The notes below the pieces were generated by a model that saw only the letters and a list, made by a program, of their open reading frames with translations, did not search any database and had not been told where the DNA came from. This document shows, piece after piece, positions 8,238 to 16,886 of a stretch of DNA of 33,045 bases (positions within the stretch are counted from its first letter, which is position 1; every line of letters begins with the position of its first letter). This DNA is from an uncultured Eggerthellaceae bacterium (GTDB lineage Bacteria; Actinomycetota; Coriobacteriia; Coriobacteriales; Eggerthellaceae). The position numbers and the translations under genes were made by a program. The stretch is from contig CANQTB010000003.1 in the NCBI GenBank assembly GCA_947626665.1, forward strand, positions 1-33,045. Direction: 5' to 3'.

Positions 8238-9437
8238 ATGGGATTTTTATTCGATTACCTGGATCACCAGTTCGCCACATTTGAGGAGATGCCGCTTGGG
8301 CCGGTGGACGCTGCGGCGATTTCCCAATTTGCCATGATGAACTCAGGGGCGGTCGTTCCCGCGATAAAAAGCCGTGCGTCGTTTTGCGATGAGCAGAGCC
8401 TCATTGAGGATCCGGAGGAGCCGGCGGGAGAATACGTGCATTTCGTCGACTTGCTGCGTGCGGAGAATTTTGAAACCATGTTCGGCGGCGAGGGCTTTTC
8501 CGTGCGCGAGCGCGACCTCGTTGCCTTGGCCGCAAGCCCGCGTTTTCGCGATTTGAAACTCGCCAACTACATCAGCCTGCTCGACACGAAGAACGAGGCG
8601 CAATTTGCGGCGGTCACGCTTACCTATAAAGACCAGTTCGGCATCATCGACTACCGTGGGACCGACGGCACCTACACCGGCTGGAAAGAGGATTTCAATA
8701 TGGGCTTCAAGGCGCCGGTGCCTGCGCAGTTCCACGCGCTTCATTATTTCAAGGCGGTGGCTGATCGTCTTCCCGAAAAGATCTATGTCATCGGGCATTC
8801 AAAGGGCGGAAACCTTGCGGAGTATGTGGCGACGAAAGTAGCACCCGAGTTGCAGAAGCGCATTGTTCAGGTATATAACCTCGATGGCCCCGGCTTCAAA
8901 GAAGGCTTCATCACCGAGGAAGAATATGCGCCGATTATCGATCGCATATACAAGATAGCTCCTACGGAATCGCTCGTGGGAATTCTGCTGTTCTCTCCCG
9001 TGCCGATGCATGTTGTGCCAAGCGTGGGGCAGGGCTTTGGCACGCACTCCGTTTACACATGGGAAGTCAACGAGGAGAACACGGACTTCGTGGACGCGGG
9101 ATCGCTTTCAGACAAGACGATGCTTCTTGCCCAAACGCTTCGAGCTTGGATCACTCAGTACGACGATGAGAAACGGGAGGCGCTCACCGAATCGCTTTTC
9201 CAGGTGATCGCGAATACAGGGCAAAGCTCGATGGCCGATGTGCTTTCGGGAGGGCTGGCAACGGTCGCTCAGTACCTTGATGGTGCGGCGGTTAAGGATG
9301 AGAAGGATGTTGCCGCCGTTGTAGAGGCGGGAAGAAGCTTCATCGACACGGCTGCCGGCATTGCTTTGCGTCAGCTTGCCGCTCGTGCTGCACAGCAGAA
9401 GGCGGATGGAGAGGCCGGCGCTTGCGACAATGGGTGA
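8238..9437 (+). CDS. Mbeg1-like / DUF2974 alpha/beta-hydrolase (lipase-like) protein
   Basis: IIDYRGTDGTYTGWKEDFNMGF and nucleophile-elbow VIGHSKGGNLAEYVATK typical of Mbeg1-like proteins; RBS gaaaggaaag upstream of ATG. Confidence 0.85.
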   Translation: MGFLFDYLDHQFATFEEMPLGPVDAAAISQFAMMNSGAVVPAIKSRASFCDEQSLIEDPEEPAGEYVHFVDLLRAENFETMFGGEGFSVRERDLVALAASPRFRDLKLANYISLLDTKNEAQFAAVTLTYKDQFGIIDYRGTDGTYTGWKEDFNMGFKAPVPAQFHALHYFKAVADRLPEKIYVIGHSKGGNLAEYVATKVAPELQKRIVQVYNLDGPGFKEGFITEEEYAPIIDRIYKIAPTESLVGILLFSPVPMHVVPSVGQGFGTHSVYTWEVNEENTDFVDAGSLSDKTMLLAQTLRAWITQYDDEKREALTESLFQVIANTGQSSMADVLSGGLATVAQYLDGAAVKDEKDVAAVVEAGRSFIDTAAGIALRQLAARAAQQKADGEAGACDNG

Positions 9438-9604
9438 TCCCATGTTGCCGATTGTGTGTGGTTATTCGAAAAAGCGCTATTTATCAGCGGAAATAAGCAA
9501 ACTTTTTGAAGTGTAGACTATTTTTTCGATGCTGCTTACGCGGTGATAAATGGTCGGATACAATGATTGCATTATGCGTACTGTAACCGACGAGGAGAAT
9601 AACC

Positions 9605-9835
9605 ATGCCGACTAAAAGTTCAAACGTCAATGTCACCATACGCGTTGATCGCGACCTGAAAAAACAGGCCGATGCGCTTTTCTCAGACATGGGCATGAGC
9701 TTTACCACAGCAGTTAACATCTTTATCAAGCAATCGGTGCGAGAAGGCCGCATTCCCTTCGAAATAAATACCGCTGCAGGAACAGAGAAATACGAATATG
9801 CCGCCGTTGGCCTTCCGGAGGCGAAGACGGAGTAG
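9605..9835 (+). CDS. RelB/DinJ-family antitoxin (apparently solitary)
   Basis: VNVTIRVDRDLKKQADALFSDMGMSFTTAVNIFIKQSVREGRIPFEI is the canonical DinJ/RelB ribbon-helix-helix pattern. Confidence 0.88.
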   Translation: MPTKSSNVNVTIRVDRDLKKQADALFSDMGMSFTTAVNIFIKQSVREGRIPFEINTAAGTEKYEYAAVGLPEAKTE

Positions 9836-9980
9836 TTTGTTTTATTGGGCGTTAGCGCCCTGCGTTGCACAGAAGCAGGTTCTTGAAATCCGCCAAATTG
9901 CGGTTGTTTTGCTGTGGAGTGCGACGGTGTTTTCATCATCTTATGGTCGAAAGATGATGTGCAAGGAAATCCCTCTAAAA

Positions 9981-10016
9981 TTAAGTGCAAACACATTAAA
10001 ATGCACGTAATATAAT
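9981..10016 (+). promoter_or_regulatory. Candidate operator and -10 region upstream of the TetR-family gene
   Basis: Inverted repeat TTAAGTGCA-N12-TGCACGTAA (9-bp arms, one mismatch) at 9981-10010 abutting TATAAT at 10011-10016. Confidence 0.5.
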
Positions 10017-10088
10017 TCTAACGGAACAACGCTCGGAGAGTTTTTGCGGTTGTGATTGGTTTCGGGAGAAAATAGAGGAAGACTCCTC

Positions 10089-10934
10089 ATGGCAAGACCA
10101 GTTAATATCGTTCTTGTTCGCAGCATGAAAAGCACTGCCTATCGTCTGCTTCGCGAGCAGGGCTTTAACGAAGTTTCGTATACGGCGATAGCGAATGCAT
10201 GCGGTGCTTCAAAAGGGCTCGTGCAGCATCATTTTCCCCGCAAGGAACTGTTGGCGGTAGATCTCGTTCAGCAGCTTACCGATGAAGGTGCCCGCCTCTT
10301 CGGCATTGGAGAGGATGCGGTGCAGCAAGAGGCAGCGGCGCAGCAATCAGCGCCGCGACGATCAGAGGCTCAGCAATCGGCGCGGCAATCAGCGCCGCGA
10401 CTATCAGAGGCTCAGCAATCAGCGCGGCAATCAGCGCGGCAATCAGCTCGGCAATCAGCTCAGCAATCAGCTCAGCAATCGTCTTCCTTGATTTCGTGGT
10501 ATGAGCCCTGCCAAGCGCTGCTGAGCTTTTTCGTCGATCGTTCCGGTTATCGGGTTTTCATGCGCGATATTTTGGAATCGCGAAGTCTCACGGACGAGAT
10601 TTTGCCCCTTAGCGTTTCGTGGTTTATCCGGCGAGGATTTTTGAAAGGGGAAATCAGTCCGAAAGCTTTTGAGAATGTTGTGCAAAATGTCGGCGGTTTG
10701 TTCGAGGTGCTCTACCAATATGTTCTTTGTGGAGATCCTGCTCGGCAAGCCGTTCAGGTGGCGCCCCTGATAAAAAAGGTGTTTGTTGCCGTCGGGCAGG
10801 CGATGCGGAAGGCAAACGACGAAAAAGCCCAAAGCGCTGAAACGCAGCTCCATGTACTTTCTCGGGAAAGCCTCGAGAAAGCCATACAGGCGCTTGGTTG
10901 CTACGCGAGAGGCATCGAGCAGGCAGCGGGCTAG
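10089..10934 (+). CDS. TetR-family transcriptional regulator with Q/R-Q-S-A repeat insertion
   Basis: N-terminal HTH STAYRLLREQGFNEVSYTAIANACGASKGLVQHHFPRKELLAVDLV; ATG at 10089 (MARPVNIVLVRS). Confidence 0.85.
   Translation: MARPVNIVLVRSMKSTAYRLLREQGFNEVSYTAIANACGASKGLVQHHFPRKELLAVDLVQQLTDEGARLFGIGEDAVQQEAAAQQSAPRRSEAQQSARQSAPRLSEAQQSARQSARQSARQSAQQSAQQSSSLISWYEPCQALLSFFVDRSGYRVFMRDILESRSLTDEILPLSVSWFIRRGFLKGEISPKAFENVVQNVGGLFEVLYQYVLCGDPARQAVQVAPLIKKVFVAVGQAMRKANDEKAQSAETQLHVLSRESLEKAIQALGCYARGIEQAAG
10333..10488 (+). repeat. In-frame tandem repeat of about 12 bp (CRGCAATCAGCK) within the TetR-family gene
   Basis: Read directly: cagcaatcagcgcggcaatcagcgcggcaatcagctcggcaatcagctcagcaatcagctcagcaatc, plus higher-order copies containing cgccgcgactatcagaggct; encodes QQSARQSA-type repeats. 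Confidence 0.9.
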
Positions 10935-10963
10935 CGGGCTTACAAAAGCAAGGAAATCGACTC

Positions 10964-11020
10964 TGCGGCTCTGCGGCTCTGCTGCTGCTCGCGCTGCAGC
11001 TCTGCTGCTGCTCGCGCTGC
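10964..11020. repeat. Intergenic tandem repeat between convergent TetR and CorC-like genes
   Basis: ctctgcgg ctctgcgg followed by two 22-bp copies of gctctgctgctgctcgcgctgc (10976-10997, 10999-11020). Confidence 0.85.
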
Positions 11021-11050
11021 TTGTAAATGCCGATGAAACGACAGCCTGTG

Positions 11051-12388
11051 TCAATCGTGATCGTCGGCTTCTTCTGAGTGCTCGATGCGCATGGCGATTT
11101 TGTCGATGCGGAGGCGATCCATCGAGGTGACGGTGAAATCCACGTGTGTGTTGCCCTTGTCGAGCGACGTTTTGTCGCCCTCTTGGGGAATACGATCGAA
11201 GAGGATGAGCAAAAGGCCGCCGGCGGTTTCGCATTCATTGGCTTCCTGCGGGGTGAAACCAAGAAGTTCCTCAAGTTCGTTCATGGGAAGCGAACCATCC
11301 AACTCGTAAACGCCATCAGTAAGCGTCACCACGTCATCGCCGATCCCGTGGCGATACTCATCGTCGATGTGCCCGACGATCTGCGCCATGATGTCGCTTA
11401 ATGTCACGATGCCTGCGGTGCCGCCATGTTCATCGACGACGACTGTCATCTCGGTGCGACGTTCCTGCATGGTTTGCAGAAGGCGTGCGATCGGAATTGT
11501 TTCCGGCACGGCGGGAAGCTCGCGGATGTGCCATTCGGAAAGCGGCAGATCGGTCTTCTGGCCATAGAGATCCTTCATATGAATGAAGCCGACAATATGG
11601 TCTTTCGAGCCATTGCAGACCGGATAGCGCGTGTATTTGTATTGGCGGATCGTGTCGAGTGTTTCCTCAAGGCTGTCTTCGAGGTCGAGGCAAACAAGGT
11701 CGGTGCGTGGCGTCATGATTGCCTCGGCGTCTTTGTCGCCGAGATCGAAGATGTTGTCAACGAATTCGTTTTGTTCGGGATCAATGAGGCCGTTCTCCGT
11801 GCTCTCGTCGATGAGGATCTTGATCTCCTCGTCGGTATAGACCTCGTGCTCGTTGGCCGGATCGTGGCCGAGGAGCTTTACGACGCCATTGGTAACCGTG
11901 TTGAAGAGCCACATGATGGGGTAGGTGATCCGATAGAACCATTGGAGCGCCGTCGCGGTGGCCAAAGCGTATCGCTCGGTGGAGAAGATGGCGAGCGATT
12001 TGGGGATGAGCTCGCCAATGACGACGTGCAGGGCGGTCATGATGATATAGCCGATGGCGATAGCAATTGCCGAAACGGCCGCGTCGGGCAGCCCGAAAAC
12101 ATCGAGAACCGGATGAATGAGCGAGGAAATAGCCGGCTCACCAAGCCAGCCGAGGGCCAACGACGCAAGGGTGATGCCAAGCTGGCAGGCGGAAAGATAG
12201 GCGTTGATGTTTTCTGCGATGCGATGTGCCGCCAGCGCTCCGCGTTTTCCTTCTTCGATGGCTAATTCGAGCTGAGATTTTCTCACGCGCACGAGAGCAA
12301 ATTCCGCAATGACAAAAAACGCGTTCATCAAAAGAAAGAACACAACGAGCACAAGGCTTAACACAATAGCCATGATGGCTGAAAACAC
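11051..12388 (-). CDS. CorC/HlyC-type hemolysin-family membrane protein (CNNM + CBS pair + transporter-associated domain)
   Basis: MNAFFVIAEFALVRVRKSQLE, GWLGEPAISSLIHPVL, IMTPRTDLVCLDLEDSLEETL, YPVCNGSKDHIVGFIHMKDL, VVVDEHGGTAGIVTLSDIMAQIVGHIDDE. Confidence 0.93.
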   Translation of the reverse strand: MFSAIMAIVLSLVLVVFFLLMNAFFVIAEFALVRVRKSQLELAIEEGKRGALAAHRIAENINAYLSACQLGITLASLALGWLGEPAISSLIHPVLDVFGLPDAAVSAIAIAIGYIIMTALHVVIGELIPKSLAIFSTERYALATATALQWFYRITYPIMWLFNTVTNGVVKLLGHDPANEHEVYTDEEIKILIDESTENGLIDPEQNEFVDNIFDLGDKDAEAIMTPRTDLVCLDLEDSLEETLDTIRQYKYTRYPVCNGSKDHIVGFIHMKDLYGQKTDLPLSEWHIRELPAVPETIPIARLLQTMQERRTEMTVVVDEHGGTAGIVTLSDIMAQIVGHIDDEYRHGIGDDVVTLTDGVYELDGSLPMNELEELLGFTPQEANECETAGGLLLILFDRIPQEGDKTSLDKGNTHVDFTVTSMDRLRIDKIAMRIEHSEEADDHD

Positions 12389-12568
12389 CTTCCTTTACCT
12401 CTTGTTTTGGGGCAGCTTATTGAGCGGCGGAAACGGCAGTATCTGGTTGATTCAGCCGATTGTCGCATGCAGTCGTGCGTGCTCGTTCTCCGCCAAACGC
12501 GCTTGCCCTTCGTTATTCTAAGTGACACAATAGGGTATTCGCAACGAAAAGAAGAGGGTGACGGACGA

Positions 12569-14476
12569 GTGGGGTTAACTCGTAAACAATGGTTTATGCT
12601 CGTTGTTCTGGTGACGGGTTCTTTTATCACATGGCTCAATCAGACGATTGTCACGCCTGCTCTGCCTTCCATGATGACCGAGCTTCATGTGGATGCAACG
12701 CTCATCCAATGGCTCACGACAGGCTTCACGCTGGTTAACGCGATCATGATCCCCATCACGGCCTACTTGCAAGACCGGTTTTCGGTGAGGGCGCTCTTCC
12801 TTGTTTCCATGGGGCTTTTCTCTGCAGGAACGCTTTTGTGCGGTTGGGGTCCCGATTTCGGCGTGCTTTTGAGCGGGCGTCTCGTACAGGCTGCCGGCGC
12901 CGGCATCATCATGCCGATGGTGATGACGGTTTTGATGATCACGTTTCCTATTGAGAAGCGTGGTATGGCCCTTGGTATCTTCGGATTGGTGAATGCGTTT
13001 GCTCCGGCTTTTGGCCCAACGGTTTCGGGCATTATGATCGATATGGCCGGATGGCACCTGATGTTCTTCATTATCGCCGGATTGTCGATTGCCATTATGG
13101 TCGCGGGCATCGCCGTGCTTTCGGGCACCAAGCCCGAGGACAGCAAGGACGTCATACTCGACAAGCTCTCTCTCGTCCTTTCGACTGTCGGTTTCGGTGG
13201 GCTGCTCTATGGGTTTAGCGTCATCGGGTCGGTAGGTTTCCAGCCGCTCGATATGGCGATTGCGGCCGTTGGTTTCGTGTGCTTGATTTTCTTCTTCCGT
13301 CGCCAATTGCGCATCGACCATCCGATGCTGCGGGTGGATGTTCTTAAGAACCGCAAATTCCTCGTGGCGACGATCATCGGCATGCTTTGCCAAGCGGCGC
13401 TTCTCGTGACCGGCATCCTCATGCCGATTTACATCCAAACGCTTTGCGGTTATCCGGCAACGGTCTCGGGCCTTGTGCTTATGCCCGGCGCCATCGTGAT
13501 GGGCGCGATGAATCCGATCGCCGGCAAACTGTTCGACAAGCATGGGCCGCGCGCCCTCGGCCTTATCGGCATGACTCTCATGACCATCACGACATTCGGA
13601 TTCTCGATTCTCACAACGACGACCTCAATCATCTACGTTACCTGCCTCTATGTGGTTCGCATGTTCGCGATGACGCTGGTGAACATGCCGATCACCACAT
13701 GGGGCATGAACGCCCTCGACAACAAGGTGATCAACCATGGCACCTCGGTGAACAACACGCTGCGCATGGTTGCCGGCTCACTCGGCACGGCGCTCATCGT
13801 TTCGCTTTCGACTGCAGTGACCAACGCCGCCACGCCGGATATGGGCACGATAGAGGCGACGATGCTCGGGAACAACGTGGCGTTTTTCGTCTGCACGATC
13901 CTTTGCGTGATCGGGCTTGTGGTGACGATCGTCACGGTGAAGCCGGTTGCCGGTGAATCCGCCGTGAAAGACACAGATGATACGCACAAGAACCTGCTCT
14001 CTTCAATCATGAAAACCGATGTCTTCACACTTCATGAAGAAGCCACCGTTGAGGATGCGATCAGGCTGTTCACCGAAAAGAAAATCAGCGCGGCTCCCGT
14101 GGTGAACGACGAGGGCGAAGCTGTGGGATTTTTGTCTGATGGCGATATTTTGCGCAGGCTCTCACGGCAGGCGAATTCCTTCATCGATCCGATCGTCATG
14201 ATTTTACGAACGGTCAACGACGAGCAGGATTATCACGACAAGCTGGAAGACCTCATGGGAAGGAAGGTGCGAGACATCGGCGTGAACCGCACCATCGGCG
14301 TTGATATCCACGACGACCTTGCTGAGGTTTGCCGCGTTTTGAGCGAGAACCATCTGAAGAAAGTCCCCGTGCTTGAGGATGGCAAGATCGTGGGCGTTAT
14401 CAACCGCAGCGACATCACGCAGCACACCATGAACGAATATCTGAAGCGCCGCTCAGAAGCGGCCAGCGTGTCGTAG
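12569..14476 (+). CDS. DHA2-type MFS efflux transporter fused to a C-terminal CBS domain pair
   Basis: WLNQTIVTPALPSMMTELHVDATLIQWLTTGFTLVNAIMIPITAYLQDRF...GRLVQAAGAGIIMPMVM, then IMKTDVFTLHEEATVEDAIRLFTEKKISAAPVVNDEGEAVGFLSDGDILR and LAEVCRVLSENHLKKVPVLEDGKIVGVINRSDI. GTG start at 12569. Confidence 0.9.
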   Translation: MGLTRKQWFMLVVLVTGSFITWLNQTIVTPALPSMMTELHVDATLIQWLTTGFTLVNAIMIPITAYLQDRFSVRALFLVSMGLFSAGTLLCGWGPDFGVLLSGRLVQAAGAGIIMPMVMTVLMITFPIEKRGMALGIFGLVNAFAPAFGPTVSGIMIDMAGWHLMFFIIAGLSIAIMVAGIAVLSGTKPEDSKDVILDKLSLVLSTVGFGGLLYGFSVIGSVGFQPLDMAIAAVGFVCLIFFFRRQLRIDHPMLRVDVLKNRKFLVATIIGMLCQAALLVTGILMPIYIQTLCGYPATVSGLVLMPGAIVMGAMNPIAGKLFDKHGPRALGLIGMTLMTITTFGFSILTTTTSIIYVTCLYVVRMFAMTLVNMPITTWGMNALDNKVINHGTSVNNTLRMVAGSLGTALIVSLSTAVTNAATPDMGTIEATMLGNNVAFFVCTILCVIGLVVTIVTVKPVAGESAVKDTDDTHKNLLSSIMKTDVFTLHEEATVEDAIRLFTEKKISAAPVVNDEGEAVGFLSDGDILRRLSRQANSFIDPIVMILRTVNDEQDYHDKLEDLMGRKVRDIGVNRTIGVDIHDDLAEVCRVLSENHLKKVPVLEDGKIVGVINRSDITQHTMNEYLKRRSEAASVS

Positions 14477-14755
14477 AGGGCCTTTCTGGAGCTTACCGTT
14501 ACTGCCGCCTTTTCGTCCCCTCGCTTTTCGCGGCTTTCCTTATTCTCGGTGAAATCCGGCTGACTTGAGGGTTTCGGTTTTTCGCGCGTCAGGGGCTTTC
14601 GATTTCCATAAATCCAGCTGACCAAGCGCGCGTCAGTTTGAGACAGTCGCGACGGCATCGGTCGGCAATTTCGCTGACAATCATGTGACATATCTGCGAC
14701 TTATCTGCAAGATGCACACCTCATGCTCTTCTTGTCATCACGAGAAAGGGAGGGC

Positions 14756-15466
14756 ATGAAGCCGAACAAAACGCTTATCGCAGGACTTTTGTGTGGGGCG
14801 GCATGCGCGCTTCTTGTCGGTGCCTATACCAATCAGCTCACCGAGGAAAACGAACAAGCACGCGCGGAGGCGCTTGCCCGTTATGGGGGAGAGTCGCTTG
14901 AGGTTTGCGTTGCCACGCGCCCGCTTGCCGTAGGGGAGACGCTCGATGAGAGCGCGATCGAGACAAAGCTCTGGCTCGTCGATTTGCTTCCCCCCGATGC
15001 CGTTGTTGAAAAGAACGCGGCGATTGGCGAGGTGGTTTCGTCTCCGATTCTGGAAGGTGAAGTTATTTCTTCGCAAAGATTCGCCACCGAAGCCGAAACG
15101 CTTGATGTTCCGGCAGGAAAAAGCGCGCTTTCGGTTCCCGCGCGCGAAGTGCAAGCAGTGGGCGGGGCGCTTGCGAAAGGGATGACGGTCGATATCTATG
15201 CGACTGGTGCATCGACCACGACGCTGCTCGCTGAGAATGTGCAGGTTCTCGCTTCTTCCTCGGGCACGACGGGCGAAGAGGCAACCACATGGATCACGGT
15301 AGCCGTGCCGCCGGAATCGGCGGAGGAAATGGTCGCTGCCGCACAGAACCTTCAACTTTATTTCGTTCTTCCCAACGATTCAGGGGGAACTCTTTCTGAC
15401 AACCATACAGCACAGGACAAGAAGGAAACCGACGTTGTAGAAGAAAAGGAGGAGCCCGATGAGTGA
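14756..15466 (+). CDS. cpaB: Flp pilus assembly protein CpaB-like (SAF domain)
   Basis: N-terminal TM then VCVATRPLAVGETLDESAIETKLWLVDLLPPDAV...GEVVSSPILEGEVISSQRF; first gene of the Tad locus; RBS gaaaggg upstream. Confidence 0.82.
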   Translation: MKPNKTLIAGLLCGAACALLVGAYTNQLTEENEQARAEALARYGGESLEVCVATRPLAVGETLDESAIETKLWLVDLLPPDAVVEKNAAIGEVVSSPILEGEVISSQRFATEAETLDVPAGKSALSVPAREVQAVGGALAKGMTVDIYATGASTTTLLAENVQVLASSSGTTGEEATTWITVAVPPESAEEMVAAAQNLQLYFVLPNDSGGTLSDNHTAQDKKETDVVEEKEEPDE

Positions 15467-16883
15467 AGTGCTTTTATGTGCCGATCAAGCATGCCTTGCC
15501 AATCCTTCGCTTTTGGGACTCGAAGGCGAAACGTTTGATGCGCAACCATGGCTCCGTGTGTTTTCCCAGGGAATGAGCGCTCGCGCCTATCTGGCACAAG
15601 ACGACAAACGATCAGTGGAGGAGGCCTGGATTGTGTCGAGCGACGATATTGACGGGCTGAATCTTGCGGCGGCCCTTCGTTATGATCATCCCGAATTGCC
15701 AGTCTACTGGGTTTCTTTTCATGCGAATGGATCATCGCTTTCACGCGCGGGGTCAGCAGGGCTGACCGGTGTTCTTTCGCGAAACACGTTTCTGAAACGC
15801 TATCTTGAACGGAAGGCAAATGCCATTGTGTCGGCCAGAGAGGGGGAAACGAGAGCGTCGGTTGGTCAAGAAGGCGAAACTGCTTTGCGAGGACAAGAAG
15901 CATCGAACGTTTCGGACGAGCGTGCGGGAGCAACAAAAACTCTGCCGACACCGAAGGCAACGCTTGATCGTCAGCCGGCAGATCGTCAGCCGGCAGATCG
16001 TCAGCCGGCAGATCACCAGCCGGCAGAGGCCCAAGCCGAAGAGGGATTGTCGAAAGATCCTCGCGAGAATGCTGCTGCAGTTGTGGCAGTTGACGACGCC
16101 GTCACCCATGTTCGTCAGATTCCCCATCGTGCGGTGCAAACAGGAACTATTGTCAGCGTCGTTAGCGGAAGCGGCGGAGTGGGAAAGAGCGCATTAGCTG
16201 CTATTCTTGCCTGTGAAGGAGTGCGACGCGGGATGAAGACCGCGCTTCTCGATGCTGACTTTCAGTTTGGTGATGAAGAGTTTTATCTGGGGGCTGATGA
16301 GCCGTTGCGAGTGGGAGACGTGTTGTCGAATCCCGCGAAGCTCGATCGTTTGCCCCGCACCGAGAAATTACCTGCACTTATAGCTCCTCCAAAACAAGTC
16401 GAACAAGCGGATTTGCTTGAGGGCAAAATGGAATTTCTTCTGGCAGAACTGCAGTCGCGCTTCGAGCTTGTTGTGGTGAACACCGGCGGAAGCTGGACCG
16501 AACAGACGCTTGACCTGATCGAACGAAGCAATAGGACGATTATGCTTATGGATCAGCGCACATCTTCCATCCGATCGTGCCAGCATGCATATGATCTTTG
16601 CCTGAGATGCGGAATCGCAACCGGATCGCTTCTCTTCCTTTTAAACCGTTGTTCGAAAAAGTCGCCCTTCACATCGCTCGATATCTCATGTGCGCTCCAA
16701 GGCGCCTCGGTTATTGAGGTGCGCGATGGCGGATATGAGGTCGAGGAGCTTTTGGCATCGGGCCTCGCGACTGAATTGGTGCAATCGAAAAACTGGCTCG
16801 CTCGCAGCGTACGCGATATCTGGGACGACATTTTCTCAGCTGACGACAGCACGAACCGCAAACGGCATAAGCAACCGAGGTAG
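15459..16883 (+). CDS. TadZ/CpaE-like MinD-superfamily ATPase with repeat-containing linker
   Basis: Deviant Walker A VVSGSGGVGKSALAAILACEGVRRGMKTALLDADFQFGDEEFYLG; 8-bp overlap with cpaB; receiver-like N-terminal region. Confidence 0.82.
   Translation: MSEVLLCADQACLANPSLLGLEGETFDAQPWLRVFSQGMSARAYLAQDDKRSVEEAWIVSSDDIDGLNLAAALRYDHPELPVYWVSFHANGSSLSRAGSAGLTGVLSRNTFLKRYLERKANAIVSAREGETRASVGQEGETALRGQEASNVSDERAGATKTLPTPKATLDRQPADRQPADRQPADHQPAEAQAEEGLSKDPRENAAAVVAVDDAVTHVRQIPHRAVQTGTIVSVVSGSGGVGKSALAAILACEGVRRGMKTALLDADFQFGDEEFYLGADEPLRVGDVLSNPAKLDRLPRTEKLPALIAPPKQVEQADLLEGKMEFLLAELQSRFELVVVNTGGSWTEQTLDLIERSNRTIMLMDQRTSSIRSCQHAYDLCLRCGIATGSLLFLLNRCSKKSPFTSLDISCALQGASVIEVRDGGYEVEELLASGLATELVQSKNWLARSVRDIWDDIFSADDSTNRKRHKQPR
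15966..16025 (+). repeat. In-frame 15-bp tandem repeat (GATCGTCAGCCGGCA), three perfect copies and one variant, in the TadZ-like linker
   Basis: Read directly: gatcgtcagccggca x3 then gatcaccagccggca; encodes DRQPADRQPADRQPADHQPA. Confidence 0.95.
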
Positions 16884-16886
16884 GCC

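Noticed and set aside
9846-9863. GGGCGTTAGCGCCC hairpin as an intrinsic terminator
   Set aside because: No following U-tract on either strand; left as an unassigned short hairpin.
9836-10010. Possible toxin partner (ORF 9798-10010) for the RelB/DinJ-like antitoxin
   Set aside because: Translation (MPPLAFRRRRRSSLFYWALAPCVAQKQ...) has no RelE/YafQ-like features and overlaps the antitoxin 3' end in another frame.
10321-10490. CRISPR-like or mobile repeat array
   Set aside because: Repeats are contiguous, 12-bp and in frame in a TetR gene; no unique spacers, no transposase.
12575-13543. 322-aa antisense ORF over the MFS gene
   Set aside because: His/Arg/Glu-rich shadow ORF opposite a clear transporter.
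15961-16030. CRISPR-like array
   Set aside because: 15-bp contiguous tandem copies without spacers, in frame in the TadZ-like gene; no cas genes in the window.
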